DNA of 64,000 nt, from the NCBI RefSeq assembly GCF_001905905.1, contig NZ_LIVT01000006.1, forward strand, positions 1-64,000, given 5' to 3'. The notes beneath the pieces were generated by a model that did no database searches, had not been told where the DNA came from, and worked only from the letters and a program-made list of their open reading frames with translations. Source of the DNA: Streptomyces sp. CB02366. GTDB lineage: Bacteria; Actinomycetota; Actinomycetes; Streptomycetales; Streptomycetaceae. Positions within the stretch are counted from its first letter, which is position 1, and each line of letters opens with the position of its first letter. Shown piece after piece: positions 16,192-24,379 of the stretch. The translations under genes were made by a program, and so were the position numbers.

Positions 16192-17152
16192 GGAAGAGCA
16201 GCCCCCCGTAGTACCAGCCGGATCCCACCGTGGGGGTGTAGCAGAGGTCGCCGGCCTTCAACCGGCCGTCGCGCGCCATCTCGGAGAGCACGATCGGCAC
16301 CGAGGCGCTGCCGGTGTTCGCCCGCGTCTCGTAATTGGTGATGAACCGCTCCTCGGGGATGGAGAGGCGCTCCCGTACGGCGGTGTGCAGTTGGCCCGTG
16401 CCGGGGTGCGGCACCACCCAGTCGATCTCGTCCATCTTCGTGCCCGAACGGGCCAGCATCCGGGCGGCCAGGTCGGCGTGCGAGTCGGCCGCGACGGAGA
16501 CCAGCTCCCGGCTGCTCCTGATCCACCCGTTGGGCGGGTACACCGTCACCGTCTCCCGGCCGGAACCGTCGCTGATCAGCAACGAGTCCCACAGCCCCGC
16601 GTCCGGCTCCGCGCCGCGCGAGAGCACGGCCGCCCCGGCCGCGTCGCCCACGATCAGCTCGCCCTTGCTGCCGGGGCGCACCCGGCGCGAGAAGCGCTCG
16701 CTGGAGACGACGAGCGCGTGCCGCCAGTCGGCGTGCGTGCCGAAGTACGCCGCCGCCGTCTGGACCCCGTGCACGAACCCCGTACAGGCGCCGCACACGT
16801 CGAAGGCCAACGCCCGTTCCGCGCCCAGCAGATGGGCGGTGTGCGGGGCCCACTCGGGAACGAACTGGCGGTCCGTCCAGTTGCTGAAGACCACCAGGTC
16901 CACCCGGTCCGGCGTGACGCCGGCCTGCTCCAGCGCCGCGCGGGCGGCGCGCACCCCCATGTACGCGGGGGTCTCCTCCTCGTCCGCCACATGGCGGCTG
17001 CGGACGTCGAGCCGTCCGATGACGGCCTCGTCCACGGCGTTGCCCGCCGGGTCCTCGGCGCTCTCGTTCTCGACCAGGAGGCGTGGGTAGTAGTGCCCGA
17101 AGCCGGACAGGCGCAGTCCGCTCTCGCGCCACAGGGAGGTCTCGTCGTGCAT
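16184..17152 (-). CDS. KAS III-like ketosynthase
   Basis: A 322-residue FabH-family protein with a complete Cys123 (GACTGF), His249 (VVPHPGTGQL) and Asn279 (ETRANTGSA) triad. FabH-type enzymes in CoA-based pathways join an acyl-CoA starter to a malonyl-type extender without needing a carrier protein partner gene nearby. ATG 17152 is 65 bases from the preceding KAS III stop; the Shine-Dalgarno is weak. The two consecutive KAS III genes may catalyse successive condensations in building a nonactic-acid-type unit. Confidence 0.85.
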   Translation of the reverse strand: MHDETSLWRESGLRLSGFGHYYPRLLVENESAEDPAGNAVDEAVIGRLDVRSRHVADEEETPAYMGVRAARAALEQAGVTPDRVDLVVFSNWTDRQFVPEWAPHTAHLLGAERALAFDVCGACTGFVHGVQTAAAYFGTHADWRHALVVSSERFSRRVRPGSKGELIVGDAAGAAVLSRGAEPDAGLWDSLLISDGSGRETVTVYPPNGWIRSSRELVSVAADSHADLAARMLARSGTKMDEIDWVVPHPGTGQLHTAVRERLSIPEERFITNYETRANTGSASVPIVLSEMARDGRLKAGDLCYTPTVGSGWYYGGLLFRV

Positions 17153-17217
17153 CTCTCGTCTTCCCGTACTGTGCGGTGGTGCCGGGGGACGCCCGGCGAA
17201 GGAGGCGGCGCGGTGGC

Positions 17218-18261
17218 TCACGGGATGCGCAGGAGCATCGCGCCCCAGCTGAAGCCGCGCCCGATGCCGATCGTCGCGACCAGATCGCCGGAGCGGATCT
17301 TCCCGGAGCGCAGGTTCTCCGAGAGGCAGCTCGGGATGGAGACGCTGGAGGTGTTGCCGCGCTCCTGGATGTTGGTCAGCAGCTTCTCGCGCGGGATCTC
17401 CAGCGTCCGGCACACCTGGTTGATCATGTTCAGGTTGCCCTGGTGCGGCACGAACCAGTCGATGTCGTCCACCGTCAGGCCGTTGCGCTCCAGAATCTCC
17501 CGGCCCACGTGGGAGAGCAGCTTGGGGCCGACCGCGCCGACCTCCCGGCCGCGCATCAGCATCTTGTCGTTCTCGTCGATGTCGAAGGCGTCGAAGTACG
17601 AACCGTCCGCGTGCAGCGCCACGTCCAGCAGGCCGTGCTCCGCGGTGTCCGCCGACCAGACGGCCGCCGCGGCCCCCGCCCCGAACAGCGCCGAGTAGCG
17701 GTAGTCGAAGTTCAGGATGGGGCGCGGGTTCTCCGCGCAGACGACCAGCGCGTTGCGCATGCCGAGGGCCGGGAGCATCGCGGCGGCCGTCGCGGTGCCG
17801 TACATGAAGCCGGCGCAGGCCACCGAGGTGACGTCGAAGCAGGTGGCGTGGCGCAGCCCCACCTGCTTCTGGAGCGGCAGCGAGATGTCCATGTAGTTGT
17901 TGGTGGCGCTGGAGGGGTTGGTACGCGGCCGGGTCGTCGAGGTCGTGCCGATGACCAGGTCGATGTCGTCCGGGCCCAGGCCGGCGGCGCTCAACGCGTC
18001 GTCCACCGCCTTGGCCGCCATCTCCACGGCGCGCTCCTTCTCGTCGGCCGGCCAGTGGCGGCTGACGATCCCGGTGTTCTCGCGGATCCAGGCGTCGTCG
18101 ATGCCCAGCGCGTCGAGCTGCTCGAAGTGGGCGTTGGTGATCGGCTCGCCGGGGAAGTAGTGGCCGATCCCGGCGAGCCGCACCGGGGCGATCGCGGTGG
18201 GCGGCAGCGGCCGGAGGTGGGCCGTCGCCGGGTCGGGGACGGTCTCGGCGGTGGTGGTCAT
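17218..18261 (-). CDS. KAS III-like ketosynthase
   Basis: A 347-residue FabH-family protein. Cys149 (VACAGFMYG), His273 (FVPHQGN) and Asn303 (ERGNTSSVSIP) form the complete KAS III triad, and the dimer-core segment DIDWFVPHQGN is canonical. The first 25 residues are a Pro/Thr-rich extension. ATG 18261 overlaps the CoA-transferase stop (ATGA). The adjacent CoA-transferase could provide its CoA starter, for example from succinate-derived acids; the substrate is not readable. Confidence 0.85.
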   Translation of the reverse strand: MTTTAETVPDPATAHLRPLPPTAIAPVRLAGIGHYFPGEPITNAHFEQLDALGIDDAWIRENTGIVSRHWPADEKERAVEMAAKAVDDALSAAGLGPDDIDLVIGTTSTTRPRTNPSSATNNYMDISLPLQKQVGLRHATCFDVTSVACAGFMYGTATAAAMLPALGMRNALVVCAENPRPILNFDYRYSALFGAGAAAAVWSADTAEHGLLDVALHADGSYFDAFDIDENDKMLMRGREVGAVGPKLLSHVGREILERNGLTVDDIDWFVPHQGNLNMINQVCRTLEIPREKLLTNIQERGNTSSVSIPSCLSENLRSGKIRSGDLVATIGIGRGFSWGAMLLRIP

Positions 18262-20045
18262 CGGTAGAAGCCTTCCGGGTCCATGGTGCGCAGGAGCGAG
18301 AGTTCTTCGGTGGTGACGGCCTTCTCGTCGGTCAGGAACGCGCCGACCCCCGTGGAGCCGTCGGGGAAGTCCCAGCCGGTGAGGTCCCGGACCGCCGCCT
18401 CGGGCCCGTCGGGGAGGTCCGCCTCCGTGCGGCCCCGGCCGGGCACGGGCGGCAGCCAGCTCGTCAGTTGGAAGGCGGCGCCGGCTCCCGTACGGGTGAA
18501 GCGCCCGAACTGGCTGACCACGTCGCGGACCCGCAGGCCCGGACTGGTCAGGTGGGTCAGCCGGGGTACGTAGCGGCGGGCCGAGGCGACCGCGATCACC
18601 ACGCAGTCCACCGACGAGGCGATGTCGTTGGCCCCGCCGGAGCCGGTGATCCACCGGCCGTCCGGCAGCAGCGTCGTGTTGATGTTGGCGTCCGGGTCGA
18701 TCTCCGCCGCCGACAGCACGCCCAGGCAGCGCGGGTTGGCGGCGACCGCGCCGCCCAGCGTCTCGGCGACCCCGGCCAGCATCTGCGAGCGCTCCGCGTG
18801 CCGCTGGCTGAAGAGGAAGACGTCGCCGGGCTCGGGGTCCATCGACTGGAGGCCCAGCTCGGCGGCCACCTGCACCTGGACGCCGTCCTCGGCCAGCAGC
18901 CGGGCCGCCAGCCACGCCGACATGTGCGAGGTGCCGATCCCGGCGAGCAGCGTGTCGTAGCCGCGCTCCCGCACCAGGTCCGCGACCGCGCGGGCGCCGA
19001 GCACGATCAACTGCTCCTGCTCGGTGGGCGCGGCGGACGCGTCCACCGGCGCGGCGGTCCTCCCCGCGGCGGCCGGGCCGCCCGGGGGAGCGGGGAAGAC
19101 CAGTTCGGTACGGCGCTTCCCGCCCAGCTTCTCCAGGTACGCGGCGTGGTCCGGCACCCCGCCGACCCACTCCTCGTACCAGGCGGCGGCGGTCTCCGGG
19201 CTCTTGCAGGCGGCCACGATGTCGGTGAGGAAGCCGTAGTCGTCCAGGTAGCCGTCGATCCCGGCGAGCCCTCCGGTACGCAGCGACTGCGGGTGGGCGC
19301 CGAGCGGGGCCTCGCAGAGGCCGAGGACGCGGGCGGCGGGGATCACCACCCGGTCGGGCATGGCCGCGATCACCTCGTCGTCGACGATCGCCTCCACGGA
19401 GGCGAGGACGCCGTCGGTCGCGGCGTACGCGGCCCAGGGGCCCTCGCCCAGCGGGGGACAGGCCACGACGTTGCCCCGGCGGTCGGCGACGACCCCGTGG
19501 AAAAGGGTGAGGCGCGGGCGCAGCGGGCTGAGCAGGGTGACCGTGCGCTCTGGGTCCTCGGGGTGCGGCACCAGGTGGAGGCTGCCCTCCTTGCCGTGCC
19601 GCAGGTCGGTCTCGGCGAGCATCGAACCGGTGGTGGCGAAGGGCTGGCCGAGCGCTCCGGCCATCAGCCGCTGGGTGTAGCTCAGCAGCGACCACATCTC
19701 CATCTCGAAGGGCCTGCCCTCGGCCAGTTCGCGGTAGAGGCGGTTGGGGCGCGGCGAGGGGTAGGTGTCGCCGACGAATCCGGTGATCACCTTGCGTACG
19801 GCCCCGGAGAGGGCCAGCGCGTGGGCGCTGGAGTGCACGGCGGTGGTGCTCACGGTCAGGCTGCGGCTCCCGGCGAAGGTCCGGCAGACCGCGTTCAGCA
19901 GGGCGTTGGGCCGTGACATCGTCGCCGCCGCGTGCACGTGGTCGCCCTCGCGGACGAAGCGGCGGATCAGGTCGTCGGGGCCGGCTGCCAGGTGGGGGCC
20001 GGTCCGGCGGTCCGCGGCGCGCGGGTATGCGGGCGTGGTGGTCAT
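18258..20045 (-). CDS. Fused alpha-beta family I CoA-transferase-like protein
   Basis: A 595-residue protein joining the two subunits of a glutaconate/acetate-type CoA-transferase. The alpha-like half spans about residues 20-290, a Pro/Ala-rich linker 290-335, and the beta-like half 340-595 with GIGTSHMSAWLAARLL and VAAELGLQSMDP; the Glu in AELGL is at the place of the family catalytic Glu (usually ENG). It may move CoA between acids, or like IpdAB act as a CoA-ester hydrolase. ATG 20045 overlaps the KAS stop; its stop overlaps the KAS III start. No counterpart is certain in described macrotetrolide clusters. Confidence 0.75.
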   Translation of the reverse strand: MTTTPAYPRAADRRTGPHLAAGPDDLIRRFVREGDHVHAAATMSRPNALLNAVCRTFAGSRSLTVSTTAVHSSAHALALSGAVRKVITGFVGDTYPSPRPNRLYRELAEGRPFEMEMWSLLSYTQRLMAGALGQPFATTGSMLAETDLRHGKEGSLHLVPHPEDPERTVTLLSPLRPRLTLFHGVVADRRGNVVACPPLGEGPWAAYAATDGVLASVEAIVDDEVIAAMPDRVVIPAARVLGLCEAPLGAHPQSLRTGGLAGIDGYLDDYGFLTDIVAACKSPETAAAWYEEWVGGVPDHAAYLEKLGGKRRTELVFPAPPGGPAAAGRTAAPVDASAAPTEQEQLIVLGARAVADLVRERGYDTLLAGIGTSHMSAWLAARLLAEDGVQVQVAAELGLQSMDPEPGDVFLFSQRHAERSQMLAGVAETLGGAVAANPRCLGVLSAAEIDPDANINTTLLPDGRWITGSGGANDIASSVDCVVIAVASARRYVPRLTHLTSPGLRVRDVVSQFGRFTRTGAGAAFQLTSWLPPVPGRGRTEADLPDGPEAAVRDLTGWDFPDGSTGVGAFLTDEKAVTTEELSLLRTMDPEGFYR

Positions 20046-21334
20046 GCGTGCTCCAGGGCCATGACGGAGGTCTGCGAGCCGAAGGCGAAGGACAGCGAGA
20101 CCGCGAGGTCGAACTCGGTGTCGCGCGGACCCTCGGCGACGTGGTCGTGGTCGCACTCGGGGTCCGGCGTGCGGTGGTTGGCGGTCGGGGCCAGCCGCTG
20201 GTGGTGGAGCATCAGCGAGGTGGCGGCGACGTTGATGATCCCGGCCATGCCGAAGGTATGGCCGTAAATCGGCTTGTTGGAGCCGTGCGGCGGCAGGTCC
20301 GCGTCGTCGTGGTGCGGCAGCAGCCGGCGCAGGGCGCGGCTCTCGGCGAGGTCGTTGTACCGGGTGGCGGTGCCGTGGCCGCAGACGTAGCCGATCTCCT
20401 CCGGCTTGCGCCCCGCGTCGTCGAGCACCCCGGAGACGACCGAGGCGGTGACGTCCCCGACCAGGTCCATGCTGGTGGCGTGGTGGGCCTCGTTGAGGGC
20501 CCGGTGGCCCAGGATCCGTGCGTAGATCCGGGCGCCGCGCGCACGGGCGGACGACTCGCGCTCCAGGCAGAGCGTCATCGCCCCCTCGCCCAGGGCGAAA
20601 CCGCGCCGGTCGCGGTCGTAGGGGCGGACGGCGGTGGCGGGTTCCTCGCTCTCCGGCGAGAGCACCCCGTCCCCGAGCCCCAGGTAGCAGCGGGCGACCT
20701 CGGGGGTGATGGGGAACTCGTGGCCCCCGGCGAGCACCACGTCGGCGCTGCCCGACCGCAGCTCGCGCAGGGCGATGCCGATCGCGTGGTGGCCGCCGAC
20801 GCAGGCGCTGCTGACCGTGGTGACCAGACCCTTCGCTCCCACGGCGATGGCGGCCAGGGTGGCCGGGCAGCCGGCGAGACCCCGGAACATGGCGGTCGCC
20901 TTGCCGGCGTACGGGTCCTGCTCCGGGCCCGCCGTGATGGTCTCGGCCCACCAGGACAGCGGGCCGCGGGAGGAGGACTGGACGATGCTCAGCCGCTCCG
21001 GGGCGATCTGGCCGCGCGCGATCCCGGCGTCCGCGAGCGCGTCGCCGACGGCGGCCATGGTGGCCAGGATGTCGCGGTTGTACTTCGCGGCGTGCGCCGG
21101 CGCGAGGTCCGGCAACCGGGCCGCGGTGTCGAACGCGCCGAGCTGGGCGGCGGCGTGGACCGGCAGCCCGGCGGCGGCGAACGACGGCTTCTCCAGCCGG
21201 CTCACCTGCGATGTGCCGGTGGACACATGGCTCCAGAAGGCGTGTACGTCGGGGGTGCCGGGCAGTACGCACCCGATGCCGGTCAGCACGACGGGATCGG
21301 AGGGGTCCGGGAAATGGGCTCGACTGCTGTCCAT
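20042..21334 (-). CDS. KAS-type ketosynthase with complete catalytic triad; first gene of the operon
   Basis: A 430-residue KAS I/II-like enzyme with Cys178 (SSACVGG), His320 (HGTAT), Lys354 and His359 (IYGHTFGMAG): the full decarboxylating machinery, unlike the two KAS proteins at 11804-14462. It is therefore the likely carbon-carbon bond former of this class. First gene of a leftward 13-gene unit; its promoter must lie in 21335-21470. No chain-length-factor partner and no acyl carrier protein accompany it, so it should act on CoA esters. Confidence 0.85.
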   Translation of the reverse strand: MDSSRAHFPDPSDPVVLTGIGCVLPGTPDVHAFWSHVSTGTSQVSRLEKPSFAAAGLPVHAAAQLGAFDTAARLPDLAPAHAAKYNRDILATMAAVGDALADAGIARGQIAPERLSIVQSSSRGPLSWWAETITAGPEQDPYAGKATAMFRGLAGCPATLAAIAVGAKGLVTTVSSACVGGHHAIGIALRELRSGSADVVLAGGHEFPITPEVARCYLGLGDGVLSPESEEPATAVRPYDRDRRGFALGEGAMTLCLERESSARARGARIYARILGHRALNEAHHATSMDLVGDVTASVVSGVLDDAGRKPEEIGYVCGHGTATRYNDLAESRALRRLLPHHDDADLPPHGSNKPIYGHTFGMAGIINVAATSLMLHHQRLAPTANHRTPDPECDHDHVAEGPRDTEFDLAVSLSFAFGSQTSVMALEHA

Positions 21335-21470
21335 GGACCGAAGCTAACTGCCCTTACATGAGCCTCGATATGGCCGTCAAGTACTCATACACGCCTGATG
21401 TGGTGACCGTCAGTACCCGATTTTCGGCCGGAGGCGTCGACTCCGTGCGGTAAGCGCGTCCGTGCGCACG
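21335..21470 (-). promoter_or_regulatory. Probable promoter region of the 13-gene polyketide operon
   Basis: About 135 bases upstream of ATG 21334. A near-identical pair, CCGTCAAGTAC (21374-21384) and CCGTCAGTAC (21408-21417), stands as a direct repeat about 34 bases apart and could be an activator site. No clear -35/-10 set was fixed, and I did not find the TetR half-sites seen at 202-242. Confidence 0.4.
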
Positions 21471-21472
21471 AA

Positions 21473-21512
21473 AGCGGCCCGGCCGCTCCGCGGGGGGAGG
21501 GGCCGGGCCGCT
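21473..21512 (-). terminator. Terminator after the ABC permease gene
   Basis: A 12-bp stem AGCGGCCCGGCC (21473-21484) with GGCCGGGCCGCT (21501-21512), located just beyond the permease stop at 21536 on the minus strand. It separates the exporter from the polyketide operon promoter. Confidence 0.7.
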
Positions 21513-21535
21513 TCGGCAGGGCGCGGGGGCGCGGG

Positions 21536-22342
21536 TCAGGCGTTCTTGACGTCCCGCCGGTCCACCGCGTACGTACCGGCGGCGACGACCACGGCGGAGA
21601 GGAGGACCAGCAGTGCCACCCCGCCCCACGGAACCCCGTTGAGCAGCGGGTCGCTGCCCAGCGCCCACTCCCACGGCGAGACGTTCGACAGCGGCTCCAG
21701 GGCGTCGGACATCGGCGCGATGGCGTGCAGCAGGTATCCGACGACGAGCACGCCGGCCGCCACGCCGAGCGCGGGGCCCCGGCCGAAACCGAATCCGACG
21801 ACGGCGTACGCGACCCCGGCGTGCAGCACGGCCAGCAGTCCGACCGTCAGCGTGACGGCGGCGACCCCGCCGCCGGAGACGTCCATGTCGAACGAGACGA
21901 CGGAGCCGTACACCGAAAGCCAGACCAGGAAGCTGGTGACGGCCAGGCCGAAGGCGACGCAGAGGAAGCGCACCAGGAAGACGGTGCGGCGGGCGACCGG
22001 CAGCGCCAGCAGCAGTTCGAGCCGTCCCGCCTCCTCGTCGCCGCCGGTCAGGGCGGCGGTCGCGGTCACGGCCATCAGGCCGAGGAGCAGCGGCAGCAGC
22101 ACCGCGTACAGGTTGCCCTTGAGATAACCGCTGGCGCTGCTGATCTGGTCGATTCCGAACGCCGCGGCCATCTCCGGCGAGACGCCGGAGGCGAAGTCGT
22201 CCAGAGCGCCGGACTTCTCCATCGAGGGCCAGGCGCCGACGACGGAGAGGGCGAGCAGGACCAGCGCGGCCGACCAGGCGATCAGGGTGCGCTTCTGGAT
22301 CTGTACTCCGCGCCGGAAGATCTCCGAGCTGGGCGATGACAT
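21536..22342 (-). CDS. ABC-2 type exporter permease
   Basis: A 268-residue membrane protein with about six hydrophobic segments (near residues 20-37, 75-100, 115-135, 150-175, 180-205, 235-258) and the cytoplasmic GGDEEAGRLELLLALPVARR loop typical of ABC-2 permeases. It partners the ATPase encoded 73 bases upstream. Standing next to the polyketide operon it may export the product or protect the cell, but the pair has its own promoter and terminator, so the link is positional only. Confidence 0.8.
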   Translation of the reverse strand: MSSPSSEIFRRGVQIQKRTLIAWSAALVLLALSVVGAWPSMEKSGALDDFASGVSPEMAAAFGIDQISSASGYLKGNLYAVLLPLLLGLMAVTATAALTGGDEEAGRLELLLALPVARRTVFLVRFLCVAFGLAVTSFLVWLSVYGSVVSFDMDVSGGGVAAVTLTVGLLAVLHAGVAYAVVGFGFGRGPALGVAAGVLVVGYLLHAIAPMSDALEPLSNVSPWEWALGSDPLLNGVPWGGVALLVLLSAVVVAAGTYAVDRRDVKNA

Positions 22343-22414
22343 GTGTTTCCCTTCCGGCCGGCCCGGGGGAGCGGCCTTGGTGACGTGAGGACCCGCGGCG
22401 GTGGCGTCCGGCGG

Positions 22415-23371
22415 TTATCGCGCGGGGCCGACGGCCGGGGACGGCTCCTCGGCCGCTGCGCCCCGGCTGTCCGGCACGTCGTTCTGGTAGTACTCCAGGA
22501 ACGCCTCCTCCAGGTCCGGTTCGGGCGCGGTGAGCGTGGTGATCCGGTGGCCCGCCAGGAGGGACAGCAGCGGATCGGGCGAACCGGCCCAGGCCAGGGA
22601 CACCTCCTGGCCCTCGGGTGTGCGCCGCTCCACGGCCGACGCCCCCCCCAGGGCGGACAGCGCCGCCAGCGGGAGGTCCTCGCCCTCGGCGAAGGTGATG
22701 TGGAAGCGCTGGGCGGCCCGGCGGCGCAGCTCGTGCGTCGGGCCGGAGGCGGCGAGCCTGCCGCCCTGGAGCACCGCGACCCGGTCGGCGACCCGCTCGA
22801 CCTCGGAGAGGATGTGCGAGGAGAGCAGCACGCTCTGCCCGTTGTCCCTGGCCTCCTCGACGGCGGTGAGGAACACCTGCTGCATCAACGGGTCGAGTCC
22901 GTTGGTCGGTTCGTCCAGGATCAGCAGCTCCGGCCTGGCCATGAAGGCGCCGACCAGGCCGACCTTGCGGCGGTTGCCGGTGGAGAGCCCGCGCACCTTG
23001 CGCGAGGGGTCGATGCCGAACCGCTGGACCAGCTCGTCCCGGTAGGCGGTGTCCGCCAGCCCCCGCAACCGCCCCCAGGACACCAGCGTCTGATGGATAG
23101 TCAGCCTGTCGTCCAGTCGCAGTTCGCCGGGGAGGTAGCCGATGCGCCCACGGACCTCGGGGTCGGTCGGGGGGCGGCCGAGGACCCGGACCCGGCCGGA
23201 GGTGGGCCGGGAGAGGCCCATGAGCATCCGGATCGTGGTGCTCTTGCCCGCCCCGTTGGGGCCCAGGTAGCCGTAGACCACGCCGTGGGGGACCGTCAGG
23301 TTCAGCCGGCTCAACGCGGTGAAGTCACCGAACTTCTTGGTGACGTCCGTACATTCGATGAGAGGGGTCAC
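22415..23371 (-). CDS. ABC exporter ATP-binding protein
   Basis: A 318-residue ATPase: Walker A GPNGAGKST near residue 40, Walker B LLILDEPTNG, and a signature that reads LSTGNRRK instead of LSGGQ, a variant common in drug-resistance ATPases of the DrrA/CcmA type. The C-terminal region of about 90 residues is the usual DUF4162-like extension. GTG 23371 starts the conserved domain; a longer ATG start at 23491 would run through the probable promoter/operator at 23486-23503 and is rejected. Energises the ABC-2 permease encoded downstream. Confidence 0.85.
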   Translation of the reverse strand: MTPLIECTDVTKKFGDFTALSRLNLTVPHGVVYGYLGPNGAGKSTTIRMLMGLSRPTSGRVRVLGRPPTDPEVRGRIGYLPGELRLDDRLTIHQTLVSWGRLRGLADTAYRDELVQRFGIDPSRKVRGLSTGNRRKVGLVGAFMARPELLILDEPTNGLDPLMQQVFLTAVEEARDNGQSVLLSSHILSEVERVADRVAVLQGGRLAASGPTHELRRRAAQRFHITFAEGEDLPLAALSALGGASAVERRTPEGQEVSLAWAGSPDPLLSLLAGHRITTLTAPEPDLEEAFLEYYQNDVPDSRGAAAEEPSPAVGPAR

Positions 23372-23485
23372 GTCTCTTCTGCTCTCCTCTTGCGCCCACG
23401 GCTCGTGCGTCCACGGCCGGCCGGGGTCGTCCGGCGGGCATCGGGGGGTGGGGGGTCGGCGACTGCCGTACGGCACGTACGTCAT

Positions 23486-23503
23486 ATTCACTGTTTACTG
23501 AAT
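23486..23503 (-). promoter_or_regulatory. Operator-like inverted repeat upstream of the ABC exporter
   Basis: ATTCA (23486-23490) and TGAAT (23499-23503) flank an 8-base AT-rich centre in an otherwise GC-rich gap, 115 bases upstream of GTG 23371. On the minus strand a TTGATC and a TATGAC-like hexamer flank it, so it may overlap a promoter. No regulator gene adjoins the exporter. Confidence 0.4.
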
Positions 23504-23587
23504 CTGATCAACAGACTAACCGGGCGGCTCACCAGCTGCAACGAAGCGCCTACCTGCCGTGGCCCGAAACGCCCCGGTCGCCGGGGG

Positions 23588-24379
23588 TCAGGGGCGGTGG
23601 CCGGCAGGCGGCGAGGGGGCCCGGTTCGCTGCGGAAGCCGCCTGCCACCAGTAGCCGTTCTCCACCCCGAGCGCCGCCGTACGGTCCAGGTGCCCGGAGT
23701 CCCGCAGCAGCCGGACCCCCGCCTCCAGGAGCGCCGGATCCCCGGCGGCCACCGACGCCGCCAGCGCCCGGGCCTCGGCGAGCGCCCCGCCGTCGGGCAC
23801 CGTGCGCTCCACCGCGCCGAGCCGGGCGAGTTCGTCCGCCCGTACGCGCTCGCCGGGTATCAGCAGCATCCGGGCGGCCACCCCGCGGCCGGCCCGGCGC
23901 AGCAGCGAGTGGACCGCCCCGCCGCCCGGCACCGCCCCCACCCCCAGCTCCGGAAGGCCGAACAGCGCCCCCTCTCCGGCCACCACCAGGTCGCAGGCCA
24001 GGGCCAGTTCGAGCCCGCCCCCGAGCGCGTACCCCTCCACGGCCGTCACCACGGGGAAGGGGGCGGCGTGCAACGCCTGGAACACCGTACGGAAGTGGGC
24101 CCGCCGCACCGCGCGGCGCGACAGGTCGTGCCAATCGGGCTCCCGGGTGTCCGCGCCGCTGGAGAAGGTTCCGCCGGCCCCGGTGAGCACCAACGCACCC
24201 AAAGCCCCGTCCCTTCGGGCTGTCAGCCGGATCAATTCGTCGGCGAGTCGCTCCAGCAGCGCGGTGGACATCGCATTGCGGCGGTGCGGGCGGCACAGCG
24301 TGAGGGTGGCCACCCGTCCGTTCCGTTCGACCAGGAGAGGGTTCGCCTCCGGTTCGGGGGCGGTCCGGGGAGGGGTCAT
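23588..24379 (-). CDS. Enoyl-CoA hydratase/isomerase family protein (canonical crotonase)
   Basis: A 263-residue crotonase. Oxyanion loop GAGGTFSSGAD, GGGLELALACD with the first catalytic Glu, and FGLPELGVGAVPGGG with the second catalytic Glu, so unlike the crotonase at 5089-5982 it should hydrate enoyl-CoA or isomerise. ATG 24379 overlaps the stop of the LuxR-type regulator gene (ATGA), making a two-gene unit. It could supply a missing dehydration/hydration step to the polyketide cluster or serve fatty acid oxidation. Confidence 0.85.
   Translation of the reverse strand: MTPPRTAPEPEANPLLVERNGRVATLTLCRPHRRNAMSTALLERLADELIRLTARRDGALGALVLTGAGGTFSSGADTREPDWHDLSRRAVRRAHFRTVFQALHAAPFPVVTAVEGYALGGGLELALACDLVVAGEGALFGLPELGVGAVPGGGAVHSLLRRAGRGVAARMLLIPGERVRADELARLGAVERTVPDGGALAEARALAASVAAGDPALLEAGVRLLRDSGHLDRTAALGVENGYWWQAASAANRAPSPPAGHRP

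Noticed and set aside
4013..21334. Pamamycin biosynthetic cluster as the assignment
   Set aside because: No aminotransferase or N-methyltransferase gene in the set; macrotetrolide is the better fit.
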